DNA of 64,000 nt from the NCBI GenBank assembly GCA_026182355.1, contig JAPFBL010000545.1, positions 62,001 to 126,000 of the forward strand. Direction: 5' to 3'. Origin of the DNA: Hermatobates lingyangjiaoensis. Taxonomy: Eukaryota; Arthropoda; Insecta; Hemiptera; Hermatobatidae. Under the pieces are notes generated by a model that did no database searches, was not told the DNA's origin, and was given only the letters and a program-made list of their open reading frames with translations. The position numbers were made by a program, and so were the translations under genes. Position 1 is the first letter of the stretch. Each line of letters starts with the position of its first letter. Positions 10,241-22,079 of this stretch are shown piece after piece.

Positions 10241-12570
10241 AAATTAGTTCTACTGGAGGACTACTAGATGAGTATATATCTTTGGCTTTAACTTTTTGAG
10301 ATGATTGATATACTCGACTATATTATGTAATGGAATTCAGTTTTGTTCGTAATATGATGTTTCTAATAACTTTTTTTTATTTAAATTAATTTTATACTTT
10401 AATTTTGAAATATGGGATTCGAGAATTAGAAATTCAAATTTCTATTATTCGGACATTCAGAATCATGGAGGCACTGTTGCGATTGCTCATGAAACAAACA
10501 GTTCTAATTCACCTAACCTACTGTTTACTTTACAGTTCAATAACAACTGAGGAGATACAGTTTGCTTCAAACAATACAAACCAGCTAAATAACTAAATGA
10601 AGCGAACTGTATGCTGTTCAGTGAAAAGTTATTCTGAATAATTCTGTGAGAGTTCGTGTCCACCGTCAGATTCCTTTTATCCTTGATACAAAAATATTAC
10701 GTACTACTTTCTAAAGAGATATTGCCTATTAAGAACAACTGCCTTGCCACTGTTAAATATGTTGGTAATGCAATATAAACAAAAAGTGAAACCTCCTCAT
10801 TTTGTTTGTAAATACATTCTTATCAGTAATTAACTTACTTTAATGCAATGAAGTTATTCCAGTTATTAGAAAGGATAACAAATCATGTTTCAATGCATTC
10901 AAAGCTTGTTTACAAAGAGATACTTATAATTAAATAGCAATTTTAAAACAATAACAAATAATCATTAAATGGATTGAATCGCAAATGAAGTTAATGCTTT
11001 TAATTACATATCTATCCAACCTATACGAAAATAGTTTAGTTATTACAATATTAAACAAAAATGAATACAATTTTTACTAATATTTTAAATATAATAACAA
11101 TAAGTAAACAACTTTGGTCGTAAAACAGATGATTACATAATATTATGTTATGATAAATATGGTGATAAAGAACAATATCCTTTCTAAGAAGCCAGCAATT
11201 CATAGGTTGATATCAAAGATAAATAGTCTAATCATAGTGTGATAGATAATATAATAGATATAGAAAGAAAATTGCGCATGTATGGAATAAATAATTTTGT
11301 GTTCACTTTAGAACAAAAATACGAGTCTAGTAATTATATTCAAAGAAACCAAAACTCGCGTTCATACTAACACCATCAGAGGATTTGAGAGAGGAATAAA
11401 ATGAAAACACCAAAGTGATGAAGAATTGAGGACGATATTTTTTGTAATGAATTATACGAGTATATTTTTAAAAGAAATTGGTCTTGAAAGGAATGTAACA
11501 TTGAATTACTCTGTTTTTTTTTATTTCTAACATTTATTCAAAACAAGGGCAAAATATAAAAAATTGAGATCGTGACCATGGGTTGAGATCCATCTTTCAC
11601 TTCGGCCTGTCTGATAAATTTTTGAAGTCACTTTGTCCAACGAGCCAAAATGTTTACTCACCTCTGGACTTGGCAAATGAAGTATATCAGCAGATATAAC
11701 ACGGGCTTTCATTAAAAGAAGAGTAATGTTTCTATTCTAAAAATTTGTATATTAACTAGTCGATGTGAAAAGTATCCTAACTTGATTAAGTAGAAACAGT
11801 TTTTAAGATAATTATAGATTTTATGGATGTTAATGGACCGACATCTTATCATAAACATTTTAGATAGCGAGCTATTGAGCTAGTGCTGAACGTTGGTACA
11901 TTTAGAGTGAACAAAACTGGAGAAGTGGTAACGTAATATGCACGTTAAGAAGAGAATAGTCTTAGTAGAGAGGAGAGATTAAGATGTGTTTATTATGACG
12001 TTAGATTAAGACGTAGGGTTTAGGACACGTCCACATAAGAGAGGAGAGATATTTTGGAAAATATTGTAAAATATTAACTTCTGATTACCATGGGATCAAA
12101 TGAAGAAAATTTTGTTAGTATAACGAGTATACCAAAATTAAGCAATTGATGACAAGGAACCCTGCTCTAATTTAGCTATGAATAAAATCGAAAAATAATT
12201 CTACTCATAACAGTATCGATGGTTTGAGGGTAATGAAAACAATCGAACTGAAGTGCACTGCGGTTAAAGACAATATCTACCAGCGAAAGAAGAAAAATAT
12301 ATGGAAGGACTGAGATGTTGGGATCTACGATATGTATAGGGTATCCAAACATCGCTTCACAAGTGAGCTTGGTGTCCCTATCTCTTCTCTCCTGATGACG
12401 ATTAAAACAAAAATTACAGGCTGTAAATAAGTTATTTGTTTTTACTGTGTACCTATAGTATACTCTGAAACGATTTTTGTCCTTTATTAATAGTTTTCTT
12501 GATGTTTGTATATGTAAACTATCCTCGTCATCGGAGAGATAAATGTGTCACTCCGAAGTCAGATAACGAC
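10241..12570. other. AT-rich intergenic DNA
   Basis: No repeat copy recognised. A - strand piece at 11656-11712 (KARVISADILHLPSPE, then a good donor gtgagt) could be a small exon but has no partner. Confidence 0.5.
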
Positions 12571-12581
12571 ATATATATATA

Positions 12582-12755
12582 CAAGATTTCACATAACCAC
12601 GAGAAATAACAATCCATGATCAAACCACAATATGAAATGGGAAAAAAAGACTAAGATCTTTCAACCGTTAGTTGGGTTTTTGACTCTGACAAAGACCGCT
12701 TGTTAAAGATCTTAGTCTTTTTTTCCCATTTCACATTGTGGTTTGATCATTGATT
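12582..12755. repeat. family-A hairpin
   Basis: Arms GATCAAACCACAATATGAAA and complement. The right arm motif is shortened (CTGACAAAGACCGCTTG, then TTAAAGATC), so the ribozyme-like core is broken. (TA)n on both sides. Confidence 0.82.
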
Positions 12756-12804
12756 ATTGAAATATATATATATATATATGATTGTATATATATATATATA
12801 TATA

Positions 12805-12968
12805 CAAAATTGTCACAATAACACGTGATATAAATATTCAGGTAACTCACCACAAATGAATGAAGATAGTCGCTCTGAGGCCTTTCGTTTTCACTTGCTC
12901 TCTGACGACGTGAAAACGAAAGTCCTCAGAGCGACTATCTTCATTCATTTGTGGTGAGTTACCTATAT
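12805..12968. repeat. hairpin, third family
   Basis: Arms GGTAACTCACCACAAATGAA and complement around 12896. Motif CTGACGA, C, GT/AC stem, GAAAG at 12901-12924. Confidence 0.82.
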
Positions 12969-12979
12969 CTATATATATA

Positions 12980-13160
12980 TAGTTCAATATAGACAAAGAA
13001 ACATAGAGAAATCAAAAGAACACACTTACAGTCTCTAATTTTTGGTTTGAACCGTCTTCAGGAGAGATAAGAGAGGGAAACCAAGCGCACTGGTTCAGAG
13101 TCGGTTGGATGGTTTCTTTTGATTTCTCTATGTTGAATTATATTTGTCCGTTTTGGATCG
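12980..13160. repeat. hairpin, family D
   Basis: Arms ACATAGAGAAATCAAAAGAA and complement. The left arm has ACCGTCTTCAGGAG (inverted CTGAAGAC). Related to 36915-37135 and 56800-57070 (shared CCAAGCGCACT). Confidence 0.75.
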
Positions 13161-13210
13161 TATTTCCAACGAAAAAGTGTATATATGTATATATATATAT
13201 ATATATATAT

Positions 13211-13275
13211 CAATGTTCAAATCACAATATGAAATGGGAAAACAAGACTAAGATCTGACGAAGACCGCTTGTCAG
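13211..13275. repeat. family-A fragment
   Basis: Half-element CAATATGAAATGGGAAAACA, then GACGAAGACCGCTTGTC, directly abutting duplication copy 1. Confidence 0.8.
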
Positions 13276-13279
13276 AAAG

Positions 13280-14815
13280 AATTAATTTCTTTAGAAAGAT
13301 ATCCTTATTCATATATCACTTCATTCATTTCCTTTCCTCTTCGCTCTTTGTAACACCTCTCTTCTTCTCCTCCTCCCTTCTCAATATTTAATACCACACC
13401 AAATGTCCGATTTCACTTTTTTTAGTTCATGTGAACCTCTGAAGAAAATCTGTTCTTTTGATTGAACAACGTAGGACCCAAATTGAATATGTTGCTACTG
13501 TTTTGATTTGTGTTTCTTTCAGGTGTTCATTATGAAAGAAAAAGTACTATTCTTTTGAAAAGGCGTCGTTGGAAGCGCTTAAGACTATTTATTAGTAATA
13601 ATGTAAGTTATTTGTTAATCAAAAGACCTGAACTGAACTATTCAAGTATTTAAGAGAATTGACATTATTGACATGCGTAGTTAGTCTTCTCATTTCTACA
13701 AGTCCTGTTTTCTGCAAGAACATCTGTTTCAATCTACCTTCCCTTCTGCCTTATTCTTATGGCAGCAGATTCAAGATATCAATCATACTAAGTATTTCTT
13801 AATTGTTCATTTTAATTTTTTTTTATCTGGCATTTTTTTTTATTTTGAAGTAACTATGTGTATATTTCAGTATGTAGTAACTTTTGACATCATTCTTTTA
13901 TAACTTTTAATTTAATTTTTAACTTTTGAAGAAAAAAAGACAAAAAGAATGTATAGTACATTCAATATAGTACTACAATAAGATTTCACAATAAACACAT
14001 GAAACAACGTCTAAACCACAATAAGAACGAGAAAAATGACTAACATCTTTCAATCGTAACAGGTGGTCTTCGTCAAAGTCAAATACCAACTGATGAGTTG
14101 TCGAAGACCGCTTCTTACGGTTGAAAAATTTTAGTTTTTATTCTCATTTCTTATTGTGGTTTGGACGTTGATAGTATAACTACATATCACGAAATCATAA
14201 ATTACTTATTTATTAAAAAAGATGCCAAAGTTATTGACATCAGCTACCATTCTGCTAGATTTATATTTTCATAGGATTTCAAATTATATGTGTATCACTT
14301 GGTGTAAAAAAAAACAAAACACTAATTAACAAATATATGATCAAACAAAAAACTGTTAGTAAATTTACACTAATCAATTACCACAGAAATAATTACATAT
14401 TCATGGCAAATAATACAAGTCAGCACAGTTATGAAGAGTCAACAAATTATCATGATTATTCTTTCTAGAATCTTGAATGCTTCTGTGTAGTAAAAGTAAA
14501 TAACTTAATTAACCCTTTGTAATTTGTGACAACTAGAGAATTTAAATATTACGAAATGCATTGTTTTATTGTTTTTTAAAGAGTCAAATACTCGGTACAC
14601 AAAAAATAATTGTAATAAACTTAATGTTCTAACAATTTATACTGAATAATTGTTTATTTCTTATGTTTTATAATTAAAATATACTTTTGTAAATATCTTA
14701 CAATATTTAAGATCCTTTCGTAGAAGTTCCCAGACAACCGCAGTAACTGACCCAAGAGCGCTAACTGTCTTTCACCAACTGAATTGAAACTTCTCTCTTC
14801 CACACATGCGTAACT
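13280..14815 (+). repeat. segmental duplication, copy 1
   Basis: A 1.5-kb stretch nearly identical to 15840-17391, in the same orientation. It includes a hairpin of the family-A type at about 13985-14180. Small indels and one replaced segment (around 13880-13920) separate the copies. No genes recognised. Confidence 0.93.
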
Positions 14816-14960
14816 TTATTGTGTAAACGAAATAACGAGAGTGTTATTTAGAAAAATTGAGAAACTTGTTAAGAAACAGGTTTCAGCTAAATTTGGTGTC
14901 ATTTTCAATAATGTGTGTGTCAAGGAAGGACTGCTACAAAAATTTACAAATATATATAAA

Positions 14961-15114
14961 TATCAATGTTCAAACCACAATATGAAATGGGAAAACAATA
15001 CTAAGATCTGAGGAAGACCGCTTGTTACGGTTGAAAGATCTTAGTCTTGTTTTCCCACTTCATATTGTGGTTTTATCATTGATTGTTATTTCACGTGTTT
15101 ATGTGAAATCTTTA

Positions 15115-15118
<4 letters not shown>
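14961..15118. repeat. family-A hairpin
   Basis: Left arm CCACAATATGAAATGGGAAA. The right arm keeps the full GACCGCTTGTTACGGTTGAAA core and runs to GTGTTTATGTGAAATC, then (TA)n. Confidence 0.85.
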
Positions 15119-15149
<31 letters not shown>

Positions 15150-15154
<5 letters not shown>

Positions 15155-15462
15155 TTCATCAATACCCCCACACCACCATCCACCCCACTTCAGTCAGTAG
15201 CTCTCGAGAACCAGGACCAAGAGCAGCTACTTTAAACTTTTACTGTAAAATGTGTCTTAATACCAACTCCAAAGACTAATATTTTTTTTTCTCTTTTTTT
15301 AATTAATCACCCTGAAGATGACTGGAAGCCAGTCGAAACATGTCGGTTCCAACTTAATTAACATTCTCCAACGTTTGGATGAAGGAAAGAAGAAGGTATT
15401 CGGAAACCTTGAAAAACTAGTGAAGAAAATGACATCAGCGAAATACGGTCAGCTGTTCAACG

Positions 15463-15470
<8 letters not shown>
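15150..15470 (+). mobile_element. solo Penelope-type terminal segment with ribozyme-like motif
   Basis: Flanked by (TA)n on both sides. Contains CTGAAGA, one base, a six-pair stem with loop AAG, and GAAA at 15312-15338. A short Lys-rich frame follows (NILQRLDEGKKKVFGNLEKL) and runs into (TA)n. The order motif, short frame, (TA)n is the same as at 41.3 kb. Confidence 0.5.
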
Positions 15471-15505
<35 letters not shown>

Positions 15506-15550
15506 ATATATATATAATATAATTATATAATATTATATATATATATATAG
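15463..15550. repeat. (TA)n microsatellite
   Basis: Interrupted TA repeat closing the solo Penelope terminal segment. Confidence 0.95.
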
Positions 15551-15839
15551 AACCCAATCTACCAGTCCAGAGGTGAGCACGCAAACTACTGGGCCACCCT
15601 TATAAGTTTAATAATATAAGTTATAAGTATAATAAGACACAGTACACTTATGTCCTAAACACGTGGGAAGTGTTCTTTTTGAGGACCATAAGACAATTAA
15701 TATTGAGAGGTCCACAAACATTTGATTCCCTGTCAGGTTTTTCATAAACACTAAAACAATGTATGGATGAGGTCATCTAAGAAAGGTAATATACAGCTTA
15801 CTTCTTCTTAAATGGCAAAATTAAATTGTTGGCCCTAAT

Positions 15840-17391
15840 GAATTAATTTTTTGAGAAAGATATCCTTATTCTTATATCACTTCATTCATTTCCTTTCCTC
15901 TTCGCTCTTTGTAACACCTCTCTTCTTCTCCTCCTCCCTTCTCAATATTTAATACCACACCAAATGTCCGATTTCACTTTTTTTAGTTCAAGTGAACCTC
16001 TGAAGAAAATCTGTTCTTTTTATTGAACAACGTAGGACCCAAATTGAATATGTTGCTACTGTTTTGATTTGTGTTTCTTTCGGGTGTTCATTATGAAAGC
16101 AAAAGTACTATTCTTTTGAAAAGGCGTCGTTCGAAGCGCTTAAGACTATTTATTAGTAATAATGTAAGTTATTTGTTAATCAAAAGACCTGAACTGAACT
16201 ATTCAAGTATTTAAGAGAATTGACATTATTGACATGCGTAGTTAGTCTTCTAATTTCTACAAGTCCTGTTTCTGCAAGAACATCTGTCTCAATCTACCTT
16301 CCCTTCTGCCTTATTCTTATGGCAAGAGGTTCAATATATCAATCATACTAAATATTTCTTAAGTGTTCATTTTAATTTTATTTTTTTCTCTGGCATTTTT
16401 TTTTATTTTGAAGTAATTATGTGTATATTTCAAAATATTAACTTTTGACATCATTCTATATTCTTAGTAGGTCAAAAGTACGTTGAATGATCAGAATTTT
16501 GAAGAAAAAAAGACAAAAAGAATGTATAGTACATTCAATATAGTACTACAATAAGATTTCACAATAAACACATGAAACAACGTCTAAACCACTATAAGAA
16601 CGAGAAAAATGACTAACATCTTTCAATCGCACCAAGTGGTCTTCGTCAAAGTCAAATACCAACTGATGAGTTGTCGAAAACAGCTTCTTACGGTTGAAAA
16701 ATCTTAGTCTTTATTCTCATTTCTTATTGTGGTTTGGACGTTGATAGTACAACTGCATATCACGAAATCATAAATTACTTATTTATAAAAAAAGATGCCA
16801 AAGTTATTGACGTCAGCTACCATTCTGCTAGATTTATATTTTCATAGGATTTCAAATTATATGTGTATCACTTGGTATAAAAAAAAACAAAAAACTAATT
16901 AACAAATATATGACCAAACAAAAAACTGTTAGTAAATTTACACTAATCAATTACCACAGAAATAATTACATATTCATGGCAAATAATACAAGTCAGCACA
17001 GTTATGAAGAGTCAACAAATTATCATAATGATTATTCTTTCTAGAATCTTGAATGCTTCCGTGTAGTAAAAGTAAATAACTTAATTAACCCTTTGTAATT
17101 TGTGACAACTAGAGAACTTAAATATTACGAAATGCATTGTTTTATTGTTTTTTAAAGAGTTAAATACTCGGTACACAAAAAATAATTGTAATAAACTTAA
17201 TGTTCTAACAATTTATACTGAATAATTGTTTATTTCTTATGTTTTATAATTAAAATATACTTTTGTAAATATCTTACAATATTTAAGATCCTTTCGTAGA
17301 AGTTCCCAGACAACCGCAGTAACTGACCCAAGAGCGCTAACTGTCTTTCACCAACTGAATTGAAACTTCCCTCTTTCCACACATGCGTAAC
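15840..17391 (+). repeat. segmental duplication, copy 2, directly upstream of BCCIP
   Basis: Ends 117 bases before the BCCIP start codon, so it probably contains or abuts the promoter region. It has its own hairpin at 16555-16745. Confidence 0.93.
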
Positions 17392-17507
17392 ATTTCAGTC
17401 AACACTGATCTCCACTCCCTTTAAAAACTAGGGAGGTTACATTATTATAGTGGTTGTTAATTTCGCTGTCAATATTTGTTAAAAGGTTTTTTGATTATAA
17501 GATTATA

Positions 17508-17612
17508 ATGTCACCTCCCAACAAACGACGTGAAGTTGTTGTTGAAAGCGACAGTTGTGAGTCTGAAGAAGTGTCATCAGATATAGAAGAAGAACAGTTG
17601 ACGAAAAATGAG
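17508..17612 (+). CDS. BCCIP: BCCIP exon 1 (coding part)
   Basis: Encodes 35 residues, basic then Ser/Glu-rich. Ends in GAG before gtatat, phase 0. Reading through the donor meets a stop about 60 bases on. Confidence 0.9.
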
Positions 17613-20600
17613 GTATATTGTCAACCGGTGCTACCACGTGATAATTATATTATTCAAGCCTTTGATTTATAGATGAAAAATTCTTTTAGGTGATAGAGGT
17701 TGATTTCGAAGGTAGAGAACCAGTGGATTCGGACTTTTCAGGGATAAAACAGCTTTTACAACAACTTTTCCTTAAAGCTCATATTAACATTAATGAACTT
17801 ACAGAATTAATTATCAGTCAGAACTTCATTGGTAGCGTTGTGAAGGTGTTTGATTGGACTGATTTTTAGAATATTGTGATTGCTAATGTTTTTGTTCACA
17901 ATGTTTTATCATTTTAGCAAAGTATTGATGAAGGCGCTTCTGACTCGGACGATGATGATGATGATGGCATGAATGATGTATATGGAATTACTACAGTAAT
18001 CAACTTGAATGATGAGGTTGTTAATTTTTTCTAGCTCAATGTTTCATGAAATCCTGTTTATACTCTCTTATCAGTTTGGCTTCTTTAATAATTAGTGATT
18101 TAAATTGATTGTATTTTAAAATATGTTGATTGTTTTTGATAAAATATGTAAATGTTCCTAGATGTTGTACTAAAATTATGATTCTTTGATTTCGTATATA
18201 TACGTTTGTGGGTTCTTTGAATTTTTTGACACATATAAATAAGTCATAAATATACTTCGAAGTGATTACAAGAAAATGAAATCCTTCAGCCTTTTCATAC
18301 TTATTTTCACTTATAAGTTATTTGTAAATTTGATCGATACAGACATTAAGCATGATAAAGAAGCAATATTATTAACATCATACCTGTAACTATATTTTTT
18401 GTGATTGCTTTTTTTTTATATTTTAGAAACTTGAATGTATCACTCAATTAAGAAGTCTGTTGAGTAATTTAAGTAATGAACATGGAACTGAACAAAGCAA
18501 GGCATTTGTTAATTCACTGTTATCTGGATCAACAAAGAGATTAGGCCTTTTAATCAGTGAAAGGTTCATTAATATACCTCCACAAATATCTGTACCTCTC
18601 TTGGAATCTCTATGGTAAGAAAGTCAAGTAACTAAATTTGAAAATTTAAGTTGTCACGTATATTATGTTTGAACAAATGATAAGAATAATATTTTAAGTA
18701 TTGTTGTAAATGTAAAACTTTCCACCCTATCTTTCTGTATTGTTCTACAAAACTTGTAGTAGTTTATTATTGGTAAAAACAGACCTTTCCAACGTTACTC
18801 TTATTTACCTTGATGAAAAGTCTTGTACTGAGGCCAGAAATGGTGTTTCATTTGTTATTTCGTACCCATGTTTTCGTTTTGGGTGAGGGTGATCTTGTCT
18901 ACACCAGAATTTTAACTTTTATTTTTCTCAAGTTTATTAGAGCGGGGATCTTTCATGAGATTGTAAGAGCTCCATACTGGCTAATTCATGTCCCCTGCAA
19001 AAGGGTCTGCGAACCAAGATTTTACATCTCTCACATTCAAAATTTGCTGTCATTACTAGGAACCTCCTAATCTTCAGTACAAAAGAACTAGAGCTACACT
19101 GTCACTTATCGAGCCTGACTCAAATTATTTAATAAACAGATTTCAAAACATTCTCATGAAAATTGACTAAAATTAGTTTCATAATTTCGAAGCACAGGAT
19201 TAAATTTCTTTCTCTGATTTGATTTGTTCTTGAATTTTCCCTGCTAAAATTTGATTCAAACAGCCAGATACCCGTTACACCAGAAGATTTGTTAACTCAC
19301 TCAGATTTCGCTAACTCAAACGTAAAATTGAATTACAATTTTATAATTTCATGACAACAAATATTTTATAACCCTATTGTTATAATTTTGTGATTTAATC
19401 TTTCATTCTCTTTTCTAGTAATGAGTTGTCAAAAGCTAATGAAAGGGTGGAGAAATTTGAGTTCACTCATTTTATAATGATTTGTAAATTATATAAATCT
19501 GATTTAACCTCACAAAAGCCAAAAAAGGGTAACAAAACCAAAGGTAAACATCAGAATACGGAAGAAATTGTGTGGTCCAATGCAGAAGAAGAGATCATTG
19601 ATCAGGTATTTGTTGTTTTCAGTAGCAATTACTATTAGTAGTTTAAACCTAATGTAGAGTCAGTTAGCTCGAAATATCAATTTCTTTCTAACTGACGATA
19701 CCGTTTCTGTAGACCAAGTAGTTAATGCATTGTTTAAAATTTATATTAATTAGATAGGGTGGTTCCCAAGAGGGCAGATGTATATATTACATCAAGGTCC
19801 CTAAGTTATTATTTAATGCGTACTAAAGTAGTCATAATCTTTTACAAGTACCATCCATCTACAGGCTTTCGGGGCAATAGGAACACTATTTTTAATCTAG
19901 CACATCAAACATGTAAGATCATTTTTTAGTTGTCAGTTTTAAAAATTCAGTACTAGCAAAACAAGCACATTAACTGTTAAACCAAATTATTTTTTTTCTG
20001 CCGAAAAATACACCTCTGACTCGATTCCTCAAGAGAATATTGTGTTTCCCTTAGATTTTACACTACATTGCTTTGTCGTACATTCGGAGTACTATATTTT
20101 GCCTCACTCTTCTCCCACAAACAAGAAATGCATCCAAATAGTACAGAATAAATGTGCCCGCCTTATAGCTAGGGATCCATGGTACGCCAGAAATGTTGAT
20201 ATTCAACATGATTTGAGTTTGGAATCTATCTACTATTCCTACATTGCTCGACTTGCCAGTAATGAAGACAAAAAACTTTCCACCCATCCAAATCTCCTTG
20301 TTCGGGAACTAAATCCTTATCTCAACCCTTCCTAATCCCACGATCCTCAAAGTTTCCTACTTAAACTAAAAATGATGGCCACATGACTCCAAAAGTATAC
20401 AGTACCTCAGAGAATGCAAAGCCTGAAGACCAAACGACCACGAAGACGACATATTCCCTTACTGACTGACTCCCCCATTCTTGACATTGTTTACTGACCC
20501 AACAAAAACAGCAGGATGAGAATCTAGCAGTAGTGGGCCTCTGGTCCGGAACTGCTATTTACGACATGCACTGTTGTGCATGGTAATATTCGTTGGTCGT

Positions 20601-21488
20601 TGGTCACTCTTCTGTATTAGAGTAAAGACCTGTAACGAGGACCTGATATCGTACAGGCTCTGGACGGACGGCTTAACGTTATCTAAGGGAAGACGTGCTC
20701 AGATTTTTTTCACCCCCGGCGTGAAAAAAGTCGGGAACCAACGAGAGAATTGAAACCCGTAACTCCAATCCAGAGGCGATCATTCGGTTCACTAGGCAAT
20801 TCTGACCTCTTAAATCAGTCATGCCTAAATTATGATTTTTAAACATAAATAAGTATATAGAATCCATTTTAGTAAATTATTGATACTGATTCAGTAAAAA
20901 TAATAGGCTCGTTGTGGCTGTAGTTTCTCAAGCAGGAAGGGTAGACTTTCTAGGGAGTCCTTATACGAGAAGAAGTAACTTCTGTGGAGTTTTCATGCAA
21001 AGCAGCAAGAGGGAGCTAAACCCTCGACCTTTACCATTGGGTAGAGTCCATCTCTTGGCAGGTGAACTTGAAAACTGGTGCTCATCTCTGGAGTGATCTT
21101 GGGTTCCAATGGAATGGACACTCCCCCTTTGGGAGAGTCGACCGAATCTTTATGGATCCCAGGGCAGTCCATCCTAAAACCATGATGACTTGGTAGAAGT
21201 CCTCCACCTACTCAATCAAAATAGCAGAGACTCTATTAATCATTGATTTTTATGCTTCTATGTTAATGACCATGTCCATCACAAATCTATATATATGTTG
21301 CAGTGAGTACTTTTCTTTTTTAGGAAGCAGAATGCAGATTTGAATTCTGCGTTAATGACGAAAGCGCTTCAGGGCTTGGAGGTAACTGGAATAAAAACGA
21401 TGTTTCAATGGTGCCATATAGACGGGTATTGATCCTCTCTGCTGACAAACTAAACACTCTAGTGCAAAAAATTAAATTGGCCCTTTAA
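17508..21488 (+). CDS. BCCIP: BCCIP (BRCA2 and CDKN1A-interacting protein), complete six-exon gene
   Basis: Six exons join in frame: 17508-17612, 17690-17845, 17918-18016, 18427-18614, 19419-19605 and 21324-21488. They give 299 residues, close to the roughly 314-322 of human BCCIP. Seen in order: a basic then acidic N-terminus (MSPPNKRREV, then SEEVSSDIEEEQ), the block IKQLLQQLFLKA followed by NFIGSVVK, an aspartate run, LGLLISERFINIPPQIS, a lysine-rich loop, WSNAEEEIIDQ, and a C-terminal block with GLGGNW and VLILSADKLN. These match the BCP1/BCCIP family in order and spacing. Family knowledge: a nuclear and nucleolar protein that binds BRCA2 and p21, with roles in homologous recombination, cell-cycle control and ribosome biogenesis. 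ATG 17508 is chosen because no in-frame ATG lies between it and the upstream stop. Intron 5 carries a LINE remnant and a SINE. A candidate poly(A) signal AATAAA is at 21655. Identification is from remembered family sequence, not a search. Confidence 0.95.
17690..17845 (+). CDS. BCCIP: BCCIP exon 2
   Basis: Acceptor ttcttttag, donor AAG/gtgttt, 52 codons, phase 0 at both ends. Holds the family block IKQLLQQLFLKA and the hallmark NFIGSVVK. Confidence 0.95.
17918..18016 (+). CDS. BCCIP: BCCIP exon 3 with acidic run
   Basis: Acceptor cattttag, donor GAG/gttgtt, 33 codons, phase 0 at both ends. Encodes SDSDDDDDDG followed by VYGITTVINL, equivalent to the acidic stretch and VFGFISLLNL-type block of human BCCIP. 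The aspartates come from a short GAT repeat that could vary in length. Confidence 0.93.
18427..18614 (+). CDS. BCCIP: BCCIP exon 4
   Basis: Acceptor tattttag, donor TG/gtaaga, phase 0 to 2. Encodes the strongly conserved LGLLISERFINIPPQIS block. Confidence 0.95.
19419..19605 (+). CDS. BCCIP: BCCIP exon 5
   Basis: Acceptor ttttctag, donor CAG/gtattt, phase 2 to 0. Encodes the NELSKANE start, a Lys-rich linker (KPKKGNKTKGKH) and WSNAEEEIIDQ, matching the human FANAEEE block. Confidence 0.94.
20060..20335 (+). pseudogene. jockey-like LINE reverse transcriptase C-terminal remnant
   Basis: An open stretch in BCCIP intron 5 encodes IQIVQNKCARLIARDPWYAR, then HDLSLESI, ARLASNEDKKLSTHPNLLVR and ELNPYLNP. 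The pattern (Q-N-K-x-x-R-x-I, PWY-R, HPN-L) is the end of a jockey-type non-LTR retrotransposon ORF2. The upstream part is missing. Confidence 0.75.
20625..20800 (-). repeat. tRNA-derived SINE, inverted, in BCCIP intron 5
   Basis: Read on the - strand: a tRNA-like head with GGTTTCAATTCTC and then ATATCAGGTCCTCGT. Matches the body of the other copies. Confidence 0.65.
21324..21488 (+). CDS. BCCIP: BCCIP exon 6, terminal
   Basis: Acceptor cttttttag, then 54 codons and TAA. Encodes the conserved end: EAECRFEFCV, GLGGNW, VPYRRVLILSADKLN. Human BCCIP has alternative last exons. This one corresponds to the form ending in a GDKMNEIMDKLK-type helix. Confidence 0.95.
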   Translation, partial: EAECRFEFCVNDESASGLGGNWNKNDVSMVPYRRVLILSADKLNTLVQKIKLAL

Positions 21489-21781
21489 TTTTTTTATTTT
21501 ATTATTATTATACTTTTAAAGAAATATATAATCAAAATTTGTTTAATATTTTGCCTTATAGTATACCTTATACTTATAGTATAGTAAAAAGCTTTATAAA
21601 CTAAATTAACGAAAAACTATAGAAGATGAACATCTCATATTTAAAATCTTTATAAATAAAATAATGATTTTGTCTGTACATTGCTTAGAACTGACTCATT
21701 TCAAGTTTTCTTTACGTTTCATACATTGGAGAAACCGAATCCACCCTTAGAAAAATTTCTGTCGGTTTGTCCGCAAAACTT

Positions 21782-22065
21782 TGTCACAGGTAAACTCAGC
21801 TACCATAAGACATATAAAGCTGAAACTTTTACAGTAGATTTGTGTAGGTCTAACTTAAAATATAGGCTATGAATTGATTGGAAATTCAACGTAGAAGTGA
21901 AGTTATGGACGTTTAACGCAAAAATGTTTGTCACAAGTAAACTCAGCCACCATAAGACATAGCGAGCTGAAACATTGACACTGGATTTGTGTGTGCCTAA
22001 CTTAAAATATGGGCTCTAAATAGATTATTAATTCAGTACAGAAGCGAAGTTATGGGGCTTTTAGC
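21782..22065 (+). repeat. two-copy tandem repeat, about 150 bp
   Basis: TGTCACAGGTAAACTCAGC near 21782 and TGTCACAAGTAAACTCAGCC near 21930 start two similar blocks, each with CATAAGACAT and CTAACTTAAAATATRGGCT. Probably a fragment of a larger dispersed repeat downstream of BCCIP. Confidence 0.75.
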
Positions 22066-22079
22066 TGTATTTTCCTAAC

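Noticed and set aside
11527..11712. - strand frame with a good donor as an exon
   Set aside because: Very short before the donor (17 codons), no partner exon or family match.
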